Below are positions 47,681 through 58,206 of a DNA stretch of 64,000 nucleotides, piece after piece. A model generated the notes under the pieces. It was not told the DNA's origin and searched no databases. It saw nothing but the letters and a program-made list of their open reading frames with translations. Position 1 is the first letter of the stretch. The number at the start of each line of letters is the position of its first letter. This DNA is from Corynebacterium singulare (GTDB lineage: Bacteria > Actinomycetota > Actinomycetes > Mycobacteriales > Mycobacteriaceae). The stretch is taken from the NCBI RefSeq assembly GCF_000833575.1, contig NZ_CP010827.1, forward strand, positions 2,703,149-2,767,148, read 5' to 3'. The position numbers were made by a program, and so were the translations under genes.

Positions 47681-49392
47681 GATAGTGCCTCCGAAATGGG
47701 ACCCAGAGTGAGGACAGGGAAGAATGTGAGCGCTGCGACCAGCAGGATTACTCCGATAGTCAACAGCGAGAAGGTAATGCCGGAGGTGGGTAAGCTGCCT
47801 GCGGTGGTGGCCTGGCGCTTCTGTCCTGCCAGGCTTCCAGCTAGGTAAAGGGTGAAGACAATGGGCAGGAACCGGCCTAACAGCATGGCCAAGCCCAAAG
47901 TGATCTGCCACCAGGGCTCAGTCACCGTCAGTCCAGCAAAAGCAGAACCGTTGTTATTCGCCGCCGAGGTAAAGGCGTAGAGAACTTCCGACAGGCTGTG
48001 GGCATTATCCGCCGTTCCCGGTGCACCGAAGTTGGTCGCTGAGGCTTCCACGAGCTTGCGCTGCGCCACGGATGCACCAACGCCCACGAGAACCAGAACC
48101 GGCATGGTGAGGATGTACAGGCTGACCGCTGAAATTTCCTTGCGGCCAATCTTATTGCCCATAAACTCCGGTGTGCGGCCCACTAGGAGGCCACCGATGA
48201 ACACAGCGAGAATAGCCACAACCAAAAGGCCGTAGAGGCCCGTACCCACACCGCCCGGCGCGATTTCACCCAACAGCATGTTGAGGATAAGCAGGCCACC
48301 GCCCAGTGGGGAATAGCTATCGTGCATAGAATCCACCGCACCCGTCGAGGTACCGGTGGTAGACACCGCAAAAAGGGCTGAGGCATCAATGCCTAGTCGC
48401 TGTTCGATACCTTCCATGTTGGCGCCTGCCAACTGAGACGCACCGCCGACAAGGGTGTGCTGTGCCCAAGTCACCAGAACAACCATCACGGTCCACAAAC
48501 CACCAGCCACGCTGAGCAGCGTCCACGCGTGCTTCTGCGACTTAAGCATCACACCATACATGCGGATCATGCAGAAAGAGATGACAAGCAGGGAGAAGAT
48601 CTCCACCAGGTTGGTAAAGCCGGTCGGGTTCTCAAACGGGTGCGCCGAGTTGGCACCGAAGATGCCACCGCCGTTGGTACCCAGGAGCTTAATGGCTTCC
48701 TGGCTGGCCACGGGAGCACGGGAAATATCTACACCGGACTCCGTAACCAGGTTCGAGCCAAAGGTCTGCATGGTGCCGCCGAGAATGAGCACGGTGGAGA
48801 TGATGAGTGACAGGGGAAGCAGAATTCGGACGAGACCACGGGTGAGGTCTACCCAAAAGTTGCCGATGAGGTGCTGACCATTCTCGGTTGCCAAGGTATC
48901 GCGGCTGTAACCCAAGTGGCCGATGCCGCGGATCAAGGCAACAGCAACACACATGCCCACTGCGGCTGAGGCGAAGTTTTGCACGGTCAGGCCCAGCATC
49001 TGCGAAGCATTGGTCAGAGTGTCTTCACCGGAATAGGACTGCCAGTTGGTGTTGGAGGTAAAGGAAGCCGCGGTGTTGAAGGCCATCCACGGCTCCACGG
49101 CTTCCTCGCGGGCGTTTCCAAAACTTGGCAACACCGCCTGGAGCCGCTGCACTGCGTAAAGGACAAGGACTGAAGCCAGACTGAAGCCCAGCAGAGCGCG
49201 AGCGTAGTTCTTAGCGTTATGGCCCCGGTTAGGGTCAATGCGCAAAATTCTGTACACGAGGCGCTCCACGGCCCAGTCTTTGTCAGAGGTATATGTACGG
49301 GCCATCCAATTGCCCAGCGGCACGTAAGCCGCCGCTAGAAGTGCAAGTAGGGCAAGGTACTGCGGCGCCACCGCCGCAATGCTAGCGATCAT
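47677..49392 (-). CDS. kdpA: Potassium-transporting ATPase subunit A
   Basis: The 571-residue channel subunit has about ten membrane helices. The four selectivity-filter loops of the superfamily are visible, for example [17 protein letters not shown] near 108-124, [20 protein letters not shown] near 231-250, and [11 protein letters not shown] near 470-480. It binds potassium with high affinity and passes it to KdpB through an internal tunnel. Its ATG overlaps the kdpF stop (ATGA). Confidence 0.95.
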   Translation of the reverse strand: MIASIAAVAPQYLALLALLAAAYVPLGNWMARTYTSDKDWAVERLVYRILRIDPNRGHNAKNYARALLGFSLASVLVLYAVQRLQAVLPSFGNAREEAVEPWMAFNTAASFTSNTNWQSYSGEDTLTNASQMLGLTVQNFASAAVGMCVAVALIRGIGHLGYSRDTLATENGQHLIGNFWVDLTRGLVRILLPLSLIISTVLILGGTMQTFGSNLVTESGVDISRAPVASQEAIKLLGTNGGGIFGANSAHPFENPTGFTNLVEIFSLLVISFCMIRMYGVMLKSQKHAWTLLSVAGGLWTVMVVLVTWAQHTLVGGASQLAGANMEGIEQRLGIDASALFAVSTTGTSTGAVDSMHDSYSPLGGGLLILNMLLGEIAPGGVGTGLYGLLVVAILAVFIGGLLVGRTPEFMGNKIGRKEISAVSLYILTMPVLVLVGVGASVAQRKLVEASATNFGAPGTADNAHSLSEVLYAFTSAANNNGSAFAGLTVTEPWWQITLGLAMLLGRFLPIVFTLYLAGSLAGQKRQATTAGSLPTSGITFSLLTIGVILLVAALTFFPVLTLGPISEALS

Positions 49393-49484
49393 GCGAAACG
49401 CTCCGGGTCAATAAGGGAAATGATGAGATAGGCCACGAGCGCGACAACAATGATGAGCCCGATGACTGCTGTGATGGTGTTCAT
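49389..49484 (-). CDS. kdpF: Potassium-transporting ATPase subunit F
   Basis: This peptide of 31 residues is a single transmembrane helix: MNTITAVIGLIIVVALVAYL, then [11 protein letters not shown]. The length and the end DPERF are typical of KdpF, the lipid-like stabiliser of the Kdp complex. It is the gene directly before kdpA, with a four-base overlap. It is preceded by another short reading frame whose stop is three bases upstream. Confidence 0.93.
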   Translation of the reverse strand: MNTITAVIGLIIVVALVAYLIISLIDPERFA

Positions 49485-49487
49485 GTT

Positions 49488-49646
49488 CTACGCGTCTCCA
49501 TCCATTAACTCGTTGATGGAGGACGGACCGCCGAACGCTAGGACCACGATCACGATGACCAGAATGTCCAACATGTGGGAGAGACCCCCTTGTGCGCGTG
49601 CAAAGTTCTGCACTAGTCCGTGCTCAGTGAGGGTGTCACCGAGCAT
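49488..49646 (-). CDS. Small membrane peptide at the head of the kdp operon
   Basis: This peptide of 52 residues has an amphipathic, charged N-terminus (MLGDTLTEHGLVQNFARAQG), one strongly hydrophobic helix (MLDILVIVIVVLAFGG, residues 26-41) and an acidic tail SINELMDGDA. Shine-Dalgarno AGGAGG lies seven bases before the ATG, the best such site in the operon. Its stop is three bases before the kdpF start, so translation is likely coupled. I recognise no family. It is probably the first gene of the kdp transcript. It could be a further subunit or regulator of the potassium pump. Confidence 0.75.
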   Translation of the reverse strand: MLGDTLTEHGLVQNFARAQGGLSHMLDILVIVIVVLAFGGPSSINELMDGDA

Positions 49647-49724
49647 CAGTGCCTCCTAATCGGCATCTGACATCTAGTGACGTTAGGAGCACACCCCGCT
49701 GTACTTACCTTTTCTTTGCGGCAT

Positions 49725-49775
49725 CTTTACACCTTTAGCCTCGAATCTTTACGTCCTCTTTACGCCCCCATTTAC
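49725..49775 (-). promoter_or_regulatory. Candidate KdpE binding repeats
   Basis: The repeats read CTTTAC on the plus strand (GTAAAG for kdp): CTTTAC at 49725-49730, CTTTACG at 49747-49753, CTTTACG at 49758-49764, and TTTAC at 49771-49775. The middle pair is exactly 11 bases apart, the spacing bound by OmpR-type regulators. They lie about 100-130 bases upstream of the first kdp gene, in the region shared with the divergent FAD dehydrogenase gene. Confidence 0.55.
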
Positions 49776-49867
49776 CCCCAACGAACAGATCCCGGAACTT
49801 CATTGTTTCTGCACATCTTCCTGAATACTCCCCCTAACTGTTCTTTCATCACGTAAAGTTTCTTTCC

Positions 49868-51553
49868 ATGAACGAAACCTCAGTCATCATCGTAGGCACG
49901 GGCCTCGCCGGCATGGTCGCCGGCTATGAGGCCATCAAAGGTGGCAAGCACGTCATCTTCCTTGAACAAGAAAACCGTAACAACCTCGGTGGCCAGGCCT
50001 TCTGGTCTCTCGGCGGACTGTTTTACGTCAACTCCCCCGAGCAATCCTTGATGCGGGTCAAAGACTCCGAGGAGCTGGCCTGGCGGGATTGGGCCAACTC
50101 CGCCGATTATGACCCGGTGACCGAGGAAGACCGCCACGATTATTGGGGTGAGAAATGGGGACGTGAGTACGTGCGCTTCGCGGCCACCGAGAAACGCGAT
50201 TATCTCAAGAGCTTAGGCCTTAATGTTCTGCCCACCATTGGATGGGCAGAACGCGGCTCTGGTGACGCGTCCGGTCACGGCAATTCCGTGCCGCGCTTCC
50301 ACCTCACTTGGGGAACAGGTCCCGAGGTCGTCCGCGTTTTCCGTGAGCCACTCCTCCGCGCTGAGGAGCAAGGCCAGGTGGAATTCCATTTCCGCCATCG
50401 CGTGGATGAGCTCGTCATCGAGAACGACGAAGCGGGCAGTCCGCGTGTCGTGGGCGTGCGCGGCAGCGTCCTCTCCCCTACCAATCAGGTGCGTGGAGAG
50501 GCGAGCACGAGGGACGTCGTCAAGCACTTCGAGCTGCGTGGCTCTGCTGTGGTGATTGCCACCGGCGGCATCGGCGGCAACCTGGAGAAAGTACGCCAGA
50601 TGTGGCCCACTGAGCGCTGGGGTGAGTGCCCGAAAGAGCTGGTCACGGGCGTGCCCGCGCATGTCGACGGCCGCGGTATCGACATCGCCCAGCAGGCTGG
50701 CGCCTCCGTGGTCAATACCGACCGTATGTGGGCTTACACCGAAGGCATGACCAACTGGGATCCCATCTGGCCTGGCCACGGCATTCGCATCATCCCGGGC
50801 CCTTCGGCGCTCTGGCTCGATGCGGAAGGCAATCGCCTGCCCACCAACCTCTTCCCCGGCACCGATAACCTGGCGGCACTCGCCCACATCGGCCAGACCG
50901 GCCACGGCTATTCCTGGTTCGTGCTCAACAAGGCCATCGTGGACAAGGAATTCATTTTCTCCGGCTCCGAGCAAAATCCGGACCTCACAGATAAGGAGCT
51001 CAAGAAACTCGCCAGCAAGGTGGGCCCGGGCACGCACGTGGCGGTGAAAGCCTTCATGGAGAACGGAATCGACTGGGTCGTTGAGGACAATCTCAGCGAT
51101 CTTGTCGCCGGAATGAACCGCCTAGCACCGGAGGGTTCCCCCACCATTGAGGAGGCCCACCTAAGAAAAGTCCTGGAAGACCGCGATTCGCAGCTGGACA
51201 ACCCCTTCAGTAAGGATGCCCAAGTCAACTACATCCGCGTTGCGCGCGGCTTCTTGGGCGACAAGCTCATTCGCGTCGCTCCCCCACACCGCATCCTCGA
51301 TGAATCCAAGGGTCCGCTCATTGCGGTGCGCCTGACGTTCCTCACCCGCAAGACTCTGGGCGGGCTGGAAACCAACCTCGATGGCCAATGCCTCAACGCC
51401 GACGGCTCGGTGCTTCCTGGTTTATACGCCTGCGGCGAGGCCTCCGGCTTTGGTGGTGGCGGCATGCACGGCAAGAATGCGCTGGAAGGAACCTTCTTGG
51501 GCGGCTGCATTCACTCGGGCAAACGCGTGGGCGAAGCCCTGGCGCAGAGCTAG
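49868..51553 (+). CDS. FAD-binding dehydrogenase (fumarate reductase/KstD-like)
   Basis: The enzyme has 561 residues. The Rossmann FAD motif IIVGTGLAGMVAGYEA is at residues 7-22, VIATGGIGGN near 228-237, and the C-terminal FAD segment LPGLYACGEASGFGGGGMHGKNALEG near 518-543. The family of FAD-binding dehydrogenases includes 3-ketosteroid dehydrogenases and succinate dehydrogenase flavoproteins; substrate is unknown. TAAAGT eight bases before the ATG suggests a leaderless transcript. It diverges from kdp. Confidence 0.85.
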   Translation: MNETSVIIVGTGLAGMVAGYEAIKGGKHVIFLEQENRNNLGGQAFWSLGGLFYVNSPEQSLMRVKDSEELAWRDWANSADYDPVTEEDRHDYWGEKWGREYVRFAATEKRDYLKSLGLNVLPTIGWAERGSGDASGHGNSVPRFHLTWGTGPEVVRVFREPLLRAEEQGQVEFHFRHRVDELVIENDEAGSPRVVGVRGSVLSPTNQVRGEASTRDVVKHFELRGSAVVIATGGIGGNLEKVRQMWPTERWGECPKELVTGVPAHVDGRGIDIAQQAGASVVNTDRMWAYTEGMTNWDPIWPGHGIRIIPGPSALWLDAEGNRLPTNLFPGTDNLAALAHIGQTGHGYSWFVLNKAIVDKEFIFSGSEQNPDLTDKELKKLASKVGPGTHVAVKAFMENGIDWVVEDNLSDLVAGMNRLAPEGSPTIEEAHLRKVLEDRDSQLDNPFSKDAQVNYIRVARGFLGDKLIRVAPPHRILDESKGPLIAVRLTFLTRKTLGGLETNLDGQCLNADGSVLPGLYACGEASGFGGGGMHGKNALEGTFLGGCIHSGKRVGEALAQS

Positions 51554-51613
51554 CTAAGAGCCAACCAAGAGATCACCCAGCGCCATTGCCCATACTCCCC
51601 TACCGTAGAGACC

Positions 51614-52918
51614 ATGAACCTCGCTAGAAACGTCCGCATCGTCGTGGAGAATCCGTACTTCACGGTGACGCGCTTCGTCGCCACGCCCGCTGAACTCACC
51701 GTGGGCGAGATGATCATCATCGTGCACGCAGCTCTCGGCCTCGAACCGTCGAGCCCCGGCCAGCTCATGGTGCGGGAGGATGCGGAGCCCATCGATATCT
51801 TCCCCATCATCGACTCGGACTTCTATGATTCCTTCGGTGAAGACGTCCACTACCACCCCTCTGAGGGCGACTGGTGCATCACCATCAGCATCGCAGACAC
51901 CTCCCGGGTGGTCATGGGGTTGCCCGCGCTCATCTCCGGCGAGGGCCCCGACCTAGTCACTGAGTTAGGTTCCCCGCAGGCGATGTTCAGCGTCATGCTC
52001 GACGTTCAAGCGTCCATGGCTTACATGGGCGTCCCGCCACAGGACATGGAGCGCATCTTCAGGCTATTTCCCAATTACACCCTTGACCAGATCAATCAGC
52101 GACTGACAACGTGTTATCACCCGGCGATCGCGCAGCGCTTGGCGACGATGGGCACGGAAGCCGCCAACCTTGAGGGAGGAACCCAATCCTCACTCAGCTC
52201 CGGGCTCCCTTTTGATCCGTTCAGCCCACATCCGTGGGATGACTTCTCAGATGACGTTGATGATTTGGGCTTCCCCACTGAGCTCCTCGAACAATGGCGC
52301 GAGGAAGTGTATGAGGCCTACCCAGAGCTGAGCCCGGATTTCACGCTTCCGGAGCTGTCTGAGGACACCGTCCACATGATTGGTCAGCGTGTGCGCGAAT
52401 ACTTGGATGTCATCCGCGACTTTCCACGCCTCACCGGCGCTGGATTCCTCAAACAAGCTGCAGTTCAGCGCTTGAAGGACTGGCTGCCGAAGCCTAACGC
52501 CCATGAAACCGTCAAGCGTGAGGACTACCACCAGACGCTGTTGAATCTGCGAGAGTTCTTCCTCAGCCTGGATTGGGTTACGTGTACCACCTCGACCATT
52601 CGCGTCACTGAACTTGGTGAAAGGGCTGCCCGCGATCCGGACTTTGCAACGCAGCTCATTCTTGGAGCCATTCCCTACTCCTACTCCCCTCCGAGTGGCG
52701 CTCCGCAGCTGGGCTTAGACCTCGTGCACCTGCTGCGCGGCGACATACCGACACAACTGGACTGGGACCCTATCCTCATCATCTCGCGTGACCTGTTCTT
52801 TGCGCTGGGCATTCTTACCCATGACACCCACCTGGCCACTATCAAGCCAGGTCACGAAGGTTTTGTGGCCGCTGTACTCGCGTCTTTGCGCGACGACCTC
52901 AACCAAGAACTCGACTAG
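51614..52918 (+). CDS. Hypothetical protein with pRiA4b ORF-3-like domain
   Basis: The 434-residue soluble protein begins VRIVVENPYFTVTRFVATPAELTVGEMIIIVHAALGL, which resembles the start of plasmid pRiA4b ORF-3 domains (beta strands followed by a helix with TVGE...HAALG). The remaining 330 residues are not recognised; they include an acidic helical region (about 205-270). The start follows TACCGT by seven bases. A stem-loop spans its stop. The domain call is by similarity of pattern only. Confidence 0.5.
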   Translation: MNLARNVRIVVENPYFTVTRFVATPAELTVGEMIIIVHAALGLEPSSPGQLMVREDAEPIDIFPIIDSDFYDSFGEDVHYHPSEGDWCITISIADTSRVVMGLPALISGEGPDLVTELGSPQAMFSVMLDVQASMAYMGVPPQDMERIFRLFPNYTLDQINQRLTTCYHPAIAQRLATMGTEAANLEGGTQSSLSSGLPFDPFSPHPWDDFSDDVDDLGFPTELLEQWREEVYEAYPELSPDFTLPELSEDTVHMIGQRVREYLDVIRDFPRLTGAGFLKQAAVQRLKDWLPKPNAHETVKREDYHQTLLNLREFFLSLDWVTCTTSTIRVTELGERAARDPDFATQLILGAIPYSYSPPSGAPQLGLDLVHLLRGDIPTQLDWDPILIISRDLFFALGILTHDTHLATIKPGHEGFVAAVLASLRDDLNQELD

Positions 52919-52949
52919 CACCACCTCGCGCTGTGGAGCGCGTGGCTAG
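52915..52949. terminator. Bidirectional hairpin containing both stop codons
   Basis: Arms CTAGC (52915-52919) and GCTAG (52945-52949) with the inner CGCGCT/AGCGCG form a stem that includes the stop codons of the two convergent genes. There is no T-run, so termination is uncertain. Confidence 0.5.
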
Positions 52950-55072
52950 GCCTGCGGCCCCTCACCAGGGCCCTGATTCTGGCTGTGACCTTGGGGTGTA
53001 GCGCGTTCTTCCTGTGGTTTCGCAGGAGTTGAGCGCACGCGCCGCACCGCAATCACCAGCAAGACAAGACCGCTGAGCAAGAACGCCAGGGCCCGGAAAA
53101 TACCGGACAATGCAGCCAGGTCGAAGAAGGTCAGCTTCAGCGTTGCCACGATGGCAAGGAGAATCCCCAGGCCAGTAAACCCTTCGTGGTGCTTGATGAG
53201 CAATCGTGCGGCGATGAGCATCCAGGCAACGGACACCACCACGTGGCTGGCAAACCACGGGGAGGAACCCCAGGCGTCACCTGTAATGAGTCCGCCCAGG
53301 CCGGTAATTGTTCCAACCACTGCAACCATGCTGAGGCCCAGCGCGAACACTGTCGCACACGCAGCGTACACGCGATTGTTAGCGAGCCCATGGATCTGAG
53401 ACCTGCGCAACCACGTTGCAATCAATGCCAGCCCCAGCAGCACTGCGGAAGCAAACATTGTCGGTTCTTCACGGAACGCCTGCGGGACGGCAATGCTCGA
53501 GAAGAACAAAGGAAAGACAAAGATCACCACGCCTACTACCCACGCTGCTTGCAGAGCACCGTGCTTTAAGTAGGGCAGCAGAAGCACCAGCGCGATGTAG
53601 AACACTGCCGTGAGGACAACCGCAACCCACAAGCGCACATCGGACATGCCACCGTTTGCCCCATGTTCACTATCGGAAAAGTTGGCGAGCTGGGTGGCTT
53701 TATAAGCTAGCGCAAAGGCAACAGGGAACACTCCCAGCGCAATGCGCCCTTGTAGTTGGCCCCACGCTACCGCAGCGATGGCGGCAAAAGCGGCAACCAG
53801 AATCCACGCGGGAATCTCAAAGTTCACTCGCACAAGGCAGAGCCCCAACAGCAGTGCTGGCACAAGCAAGCCAGCTGTGTAGTCACCGAAAGCCCTACGG
53901 CTAGTGGGGAAGTGGACTGCAAGGCCAACGAGTAGTACAGCGGATGCACCCAATACCGCGTTGGCCACGATATGCATATCGGAAGACTTACCCATGATCA
54001 GGTTGGCTACGACCAGCAGCAGTGCAATAGCTCCGGTTCCACGCAAAATGTCGTTCCTGCGCCACGCCGAGTAACCTAACACCATCAGCGGCATGAGCAG
54101 CACGGGCAAAGCGCTAACACCGGTACGGGCAATCAGAATGCTAGCTACCAGAGCCATACCGATGGCAAACCACATTATGGTCAGCTTATGGAAGCCTTCG
54201 GGTTTGTAGTGGACGGAGGCCATGTACGCGGCAAAAAGCATGGTCATGATAATCGCGCCGAGCCACGCTGGCCACCATCCCAGCCAGGTCACCACCAACA
54301 AGGAAGTAACGAGTGCTGAGTACAGCGATGTCGCCAGTAGAGCAGTAGTACCTGCTTCTGGCGCCTTGCCACGGAACTTCCACGCTGCACCGCCTAGCGC
54401 TAGGGAGACCACATAGGCCAGGATCACTCGCCCAAGCGGACCAAGCAGCCCTGCCTGAATGGCCATGCCCACGAGGAAGGCGACACCAATCAGGGTGATG
54501 ACCGTTCCGGCGATTGCCACAACCCCGATGAGTGTCTTTTCTTGGTCTTCTGGATTACGTGGCTTCTTAGGCACCCAGGCCTGCGCTGGTGGTTGCTGCA
54601 GACCACCGTGCGGGGGCGGGGCACCGTTGGGTCCATACTGCTGCGGGAATTGCGGAACAGGTTGTCCTTGCGGTCCCCGCGGTGGCTGTGCTCCTTGGTG
54701 TGGCCGTGGCATTGCTTGTTGAGGAACGCCTTGGGCCTGTTGCGGCCGCTGCTGCGGAGGCTGTTGCGGTTGCTGCCGCGGACGCTGCATCTGCTGCGCA
54801 CTCGGTCCTGCCTGCTGGCGGGGCATAGGCCGCTGAGGGCCAGACTCCGGAGGACGCGGCTGGCCACGAAAGGGCGGCTGTTGCGACCGTTGCGGTTGCT
54901 GCTGCTGTGCGTTGGGGAATCGTGCAGGCGGAGGCTGCAGTGGTGCCTGCGCTGCCGCAGCCTGGGCCCGAGCCTGTTCTTGCTGGGCTAGCCACCGGCG
55001 CGCTTCATGAAGCTCACGCTCTGCCGCATCCAATCGGCGACGGAACTCTTCGAGTGCTGGATCCTGTTCCAT
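52946..55072 (-). CDS. DUF2339 multi-spanning membrane protein
   Basis: The protein has 708 residues: an N-terminal coiled coil (about 1-40), a Gln/Pro-rich disordered region (about 40-175) with repeated PQQ, QQP and RPQ units, and about sixteen to eighteen transmembrane helices in the C-terminal 520 residues. The polytopic part matches DUF2339, a family of unknown function. The Pro/Gln linker explains the repetitive DNA at 54.55-54.95 kb. It may organise or transport envelope components, but this is not known. Confidence 0.82.
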   Translation of the reverse strand: MEQDPALEEFRRRLDAAERELHEARRWLAQQEQARAQAAAAQAPLQPPPARFPNAQQQQPQRSQQPPFRGQPRPPESGPQRPMPRQQAGPSAQQMQRPRQQPQQPPQQRPQQAQGVPQQAMPRPHQGAQPPRGPQGQPVPQFPQQYGPNGAPPPHGGLQQPPAQAWVPKKPRNPEDQEKTLIGVVAIAGTVITLIGVAFLVGMAIQAGLLGPLGRVILAYVVSLALGGAAWKFRGKAPEAGTTALLATSLYSALVTSLLVVTWLGWWPAWLGAIIMTMLFAAYMASVHYKPEGFHKLTIMWFAIGMALVASILIARTGVSALPVLLMPLMVLGYSAWRRNDILRGTGAIALLLVVANLIMGKSSDMHIVANAVLGASAVLLVGLAVHFPTSRRAFGDYTAGLLVPALLLGLCLVRVNFEIPAWILVAAFAAIAAVAWGQLQGRIALGVFPVAFALAYKATQLANFSDSEHGANGGMSDVRLWVAVVLTAVFYIALVLLLPYLKHGALQAAWVVGVVIFVFPLFFSSIAVPQAFREEPTMFASAVLLGLALIATWLRRSQIHGLANNRVYAACATVFALGLSMVAVVGTITGLGGLITGDAWGSSPWFASHVVVSVAWMLIAARLLIKHHEGFTGLGILLAIVATLKLTFFDLAALSGIFRALAFLLSGLVLLVIAVRRVRSTPAKPQEERATPQGHSQNQGPGEGPQA

Positions 55073-55229
55073 GCCTACTGCTTACCTTTGTTTTCAGTAA
55101 GCAGCCACGCAACTGACAGCTTTGTTACCTAGTTGAAACCAAATAGTGCCCCGGCTGCCACACACATACCCCTAGACCTGAACTGCGACCTGCCGGTCGG
55201 CACCGCCTGGCGGAACGTGGATGCTGGCT

Positions 55230-58076
55230 TTACTTCACCACGAGGTTGACCATGCGGCCTGGGACGTAAATCTCCTTGACCACGTTCTTGCCTGCGGTGA
55301 GCTCGGCGATGCGCTCATCTGCCTTAGCGACGCCCACAACAGTGGCCTGGTCAGCGTCGGCAGGCACCATGACGCGGGCCTTGACCTTGCCGTTGATCTG
55401 GACCGGTACCTCTACCTCATCGTCAACGAGGTACTTCTCGTCGAACTCAGGGAAAGACTCGTAGGTAATAGTGTCCTCGTGGCCAAAGCGCTTCCACATT
55501 TCCTCCGCGATGTGCGGGGCAATGGGGGAGACCAACTGTGCCAGAGGCTCAACGGCCGCGCGCGGAGCACCCTTCGGGTACGCCTTGGTCAGGTAGTTGA
55601 CGTACTCAATGAGCTTGGCCACCACGGTGTTCAGGCGCAGATTCTCGTAATCATCGCGCACGCCGGCGATGGTGCGGTGAAGGTGCTTGAGGTCATCGTC
55701 GGAAAGCTCTGCGTCCGTCGTGGACAGCTCGCCCGAATTCTCATCGACGGCCAAACGCCACAGGCGCTGGAGGAAGCGCTGAGAGCCAACGACGTCCTTC
55801 GTGGCCCACGGGCGCGAGGTATCCAGCGGGCCCATGGACATCTCATAAACGCGCAGCGTATCCGCACCGTAGTCACGGCAAATGTCATCCGGAGCCACGG
55901 CGTTCTTCAGGGACTTACCCATCTTGCCGTACTCCTGGTTAACCTTTTCATCCCCGTAGTAGAACGCGCCATCGCGTTCTACTACCTCGGCCGCTGGGAC
56001 GTAGACGCCGCGGGAATCCGTGTAGGCATAGGCCTGGATGTAGCCCTGGTTGTAGAGGCGACGGTAGGGCTCCTTCGAGGTCACGTGACCGAGATCGTAG
56101 AGAACCTTGTGCCAGAAACGGGCGTAGAGAAGGTGCAGTACAGCGTGCTCCACACCGCCGACGTAGAGATCCACGCCACCCGGATCGTTAGCTCCATGCT
56201 CTTCCGGACGCGGGCCAGTCCAGTAGCGCTCGTTCTCCAGATCGCAGAACTTCTCGTCATTCGTGGGATCAATGTAGCGCAGCTGGTACCAGGAGGAACC
56301 TGCCCACTGCGGCATGACGTTCGTGTCACGGTAGTAGGTCTGCGGGCCATCACCCAGGCCCAAGTCCAACTCCACCTCGACCCACTCGCGGGCCTTGGCC
56401 AGCGGCGGCTGCGGGGACGAGTCAGCATCGTCCGGGTCGAAGGACACCGGCTTGTAATCCTCTACCTCCGGCAGCTCGATGGGCAGCATCGACTCCGGAA
56501 GCGGGTAGGCCTGTCCGGCCTCGTCGTAGACGATGGGGAAGGGCTCACCCCAGTAACGCTGACGGGCAAACAGCCAGTCACGCAGCTTGTACTGGATCTT
56601 CTCGCGGCCAGTACCCTGGTCTTCCAACCACGGGATGATGGCGGCGATGGCCTCATCCTTGGACATGCCGTTGAGGTCAATGGAATCGTTGGCGGAGTTC
56701 ACGGCCTTACCGGACTCGGTATAAGCCTCCTCAGCAATGTTGCCGCCAGCGACGACTTCAGTAATCGGCAGACCAAAGACCGTGGCGAACTCATAGTCAC
56801 GGGTATCGTGCGCCGGAACCGCCATGATGGCGCCGGTGCCGTAGCCGGTCAGGACGTAGTCCGCGATGAAGATCGGAACCTGCTTGCCGTTAACCGGGTT
56901 GGTGGCGTAGGTACCCAGGAAGACACCGGTCTTGTCCTTATTCTCCTGGCGCTCTAGGTCAGACTTCGCCGCAATCGACGCGCGGTAAGCCTCCACGGCC
57001 TCCTTCGGATCATCGTGTCCGAAGGTCCAGCGCTCATCCACGTCATCGTCATAAGGGATGGGGGAGAGGAGGGCATCGACAAGCTCATGCTCTGGGGCCA
57101 ACACCACGTACTCCGCGCCGAAAAGGGTATCCGGGCGGGTGGTGAAGACATCAATGTTGTAGCCCTCCGCATGGAAAGTGACCTCCGCACCGCGGGAGCG
57201 GCCAATCCAGTTACGCTGCATGGACTTGACCTTGTCCGGCCAATCCAACAGGTCCAAGTCATCGAGCAGGCGATCCGAGTAAGCGGTAATGCGCATCATC
57301 CACTGCTTCAGGTTCCTGCGGAAGACCGGGAAGTTACCGCGCTCCGACTTACCCTCCGCGGTGACCTCCTCATTCGCCAGCACCGTACCCAAGCCCGGGC
57401 ACCAGTTCACAGTGGAATTGGACAGGTAAACAAGACGGAACTCATCAAGCGCGTGGCGTTGCTCCTCCTGAGTAAGGTCTGCGTAATAGCGGCCATCCTT
57501 GGTCGTGCGCTTGCCCACCTCGAGCTCCTTGATGAGCTCAGACATCGGGCGCGCCTTCTGCTGATCCTCATCGAACCAGGAGTTGTAAATCTGCAGGAAG
57601 ATCCACTGCGTCCACTTGAAGTAGGCCGGATCCGTGGACTCGACGGAACGGCGCGAATCGTGGCCCAGACCAAGCAAACCCAGCTGGCGGCGCATGTTCT
57701 GAATATTTGCTTCCGTGGTGGTGCGCGGGTGCGTACCAGTCTGGATAGCGTACTGCTCCGCCGGCAGACCGAAGGCGTCATAACCCAGCGTGTGCAGGAC
57801 ATTCTTGCCCAGCATGCGGTTAAAGCGGGCATAAGTATCCGTAGCGATATAACCCAGCGGGTGACCCACGTGCAGACCCGCACCAGACGGGTAGGGGAAC
57901 ATGTCCTGGACGTTGAGCTTCTCAGCGGGGAGGTCTCCTCCCTCCGCGAGCGGGCCGACAGGGTTCGGTGCGTGGAAAGTTCCGTTATCCTTCCAGTACT
58001 GCTGCCAGGCCTTTTCGATCTGCGCGGCGAGCTCCGGCGTGTAACGGTGGGCGGTGGTATCGCTCGGGTTAGTCAT
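55230..58076 (-). CDS. leuS: Leucyl-tRNA synthetase
   Basis: The 948-residue class I synthetase has the HIGH motif as HVGHP near 71-75 and the KMSKS motif as KMGKS near 718-722, with the CP1 editing domain between them ([15 protein letters not shown], threonine-rich editing region). Length is normal for actinobacterial LeuRS. It charges leucine onto tRNA-Leu. TACACT eight bases before the ATG indicates a leaderless transcript, and no T-box is seen upstream. Confidence 0.97.
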   Translation of the reverse strand: MTNPSDTTAHRYTPELAAQIEKAWQQYWKDNGTFHAPNPVGPLAEGGDLPAEKLNVQDMFPYPSGAGLHVGHPLGYIATDTYARFNRMLGKNVLHTLGYDAFGLPAEQYAIQTGTHPRTTTEANIQNMRRQLGLLGLGHDSRRSVESTDPAYFKWTQWIFLQIYNSWFDEDQQKARPMSELIKELEVGKRTTKDGRYYADLTQEEQRHALDEFRLVYLSNSTVNWCPGLGTVLANEEVTAEGKSERGNFPVFRRNLKQWMMRITAYSDRLLDDLDLLDWPDKVKSMQRNWIGRSRGAEVTFHAEGYNIDVFTTRPDTLFGAEYVVLAPEHELVDALLSPIPYDDDVDERWTFGHDDPKEAVEAYRASIAAKSDLERQENKDKTGVFLGTYATNPVNGKQVPIFIADYVLTGYGTGAIMAVPAHDTRDYEFATVFGLPITEVVAGGNIAEEAYTESGKAVNSANDSIDLNGMSKDEAIAAIIPWLEDQGTGREKIQYKLRDWLFARQRYWGEPFPIVYDEAGQAYPLPESMLPIELPEVEDYKPVSFDPDDADSSPQPPLAKAREWVEVELDLGLGDGPQTYYRDTNVMPQWAGSSWYQLRYIDPTNDEKFCDLENERYWTGPRPEEHGANDPGGVDLYVGGVEHAVLHLLYARFWHKVLYDLGHVTSKEPYRRLYNQGYIQAYAYTDSRGVYVPAAEVVERDGAFYYGDEKVNQEYGKMGKSLKNAVAPDDICRDYGADTLRVYEMSMGPLDTSRPWATKDVVGSQRFLQRLWRLAVDENSGELSTTDAELSDDDLKHLHRTIAGVRDDYENLRLNTVVAKLIEYVNYLTKAYPKGAPRAAVEPLAQLVSPIAPHIAEEMWKRFGHEDTITYESFPEFDEKYLVDDEVEVPVQINGKVKARVMVPADADQATVVGVAKADERIAELTAGKNVVKEIYVPGRMVNLVVK

Positions 58077-58206
58077 GCTTTGACAGTGTAGTCACCGCTC
58101 AGGAATCGGCCCAGTTAGCCCTAGATAGAGCACGGCATGATTCCAGACGATTACTTCAGCCAAGGCACCAAGGACACTCCTCGGCGGCTACCAGTTCGGC
58201 ATGCGT

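Noticed and set aside
47681..47911. A 77-residue N-terminal extension of KdpB
   Set aside because: It overlaps kdpA coding sequence in another frame and is unlike KdpB; the ATG at 47680 fits the family and the ATGA overlap.
54550..54990. Repetitive sequence that might be a CRISPR array or minisatellite
   Set aside because: The repeats are irregular Gln/Pro codons within the DUF2339 gene; there are no constant repeats with unique spacers.
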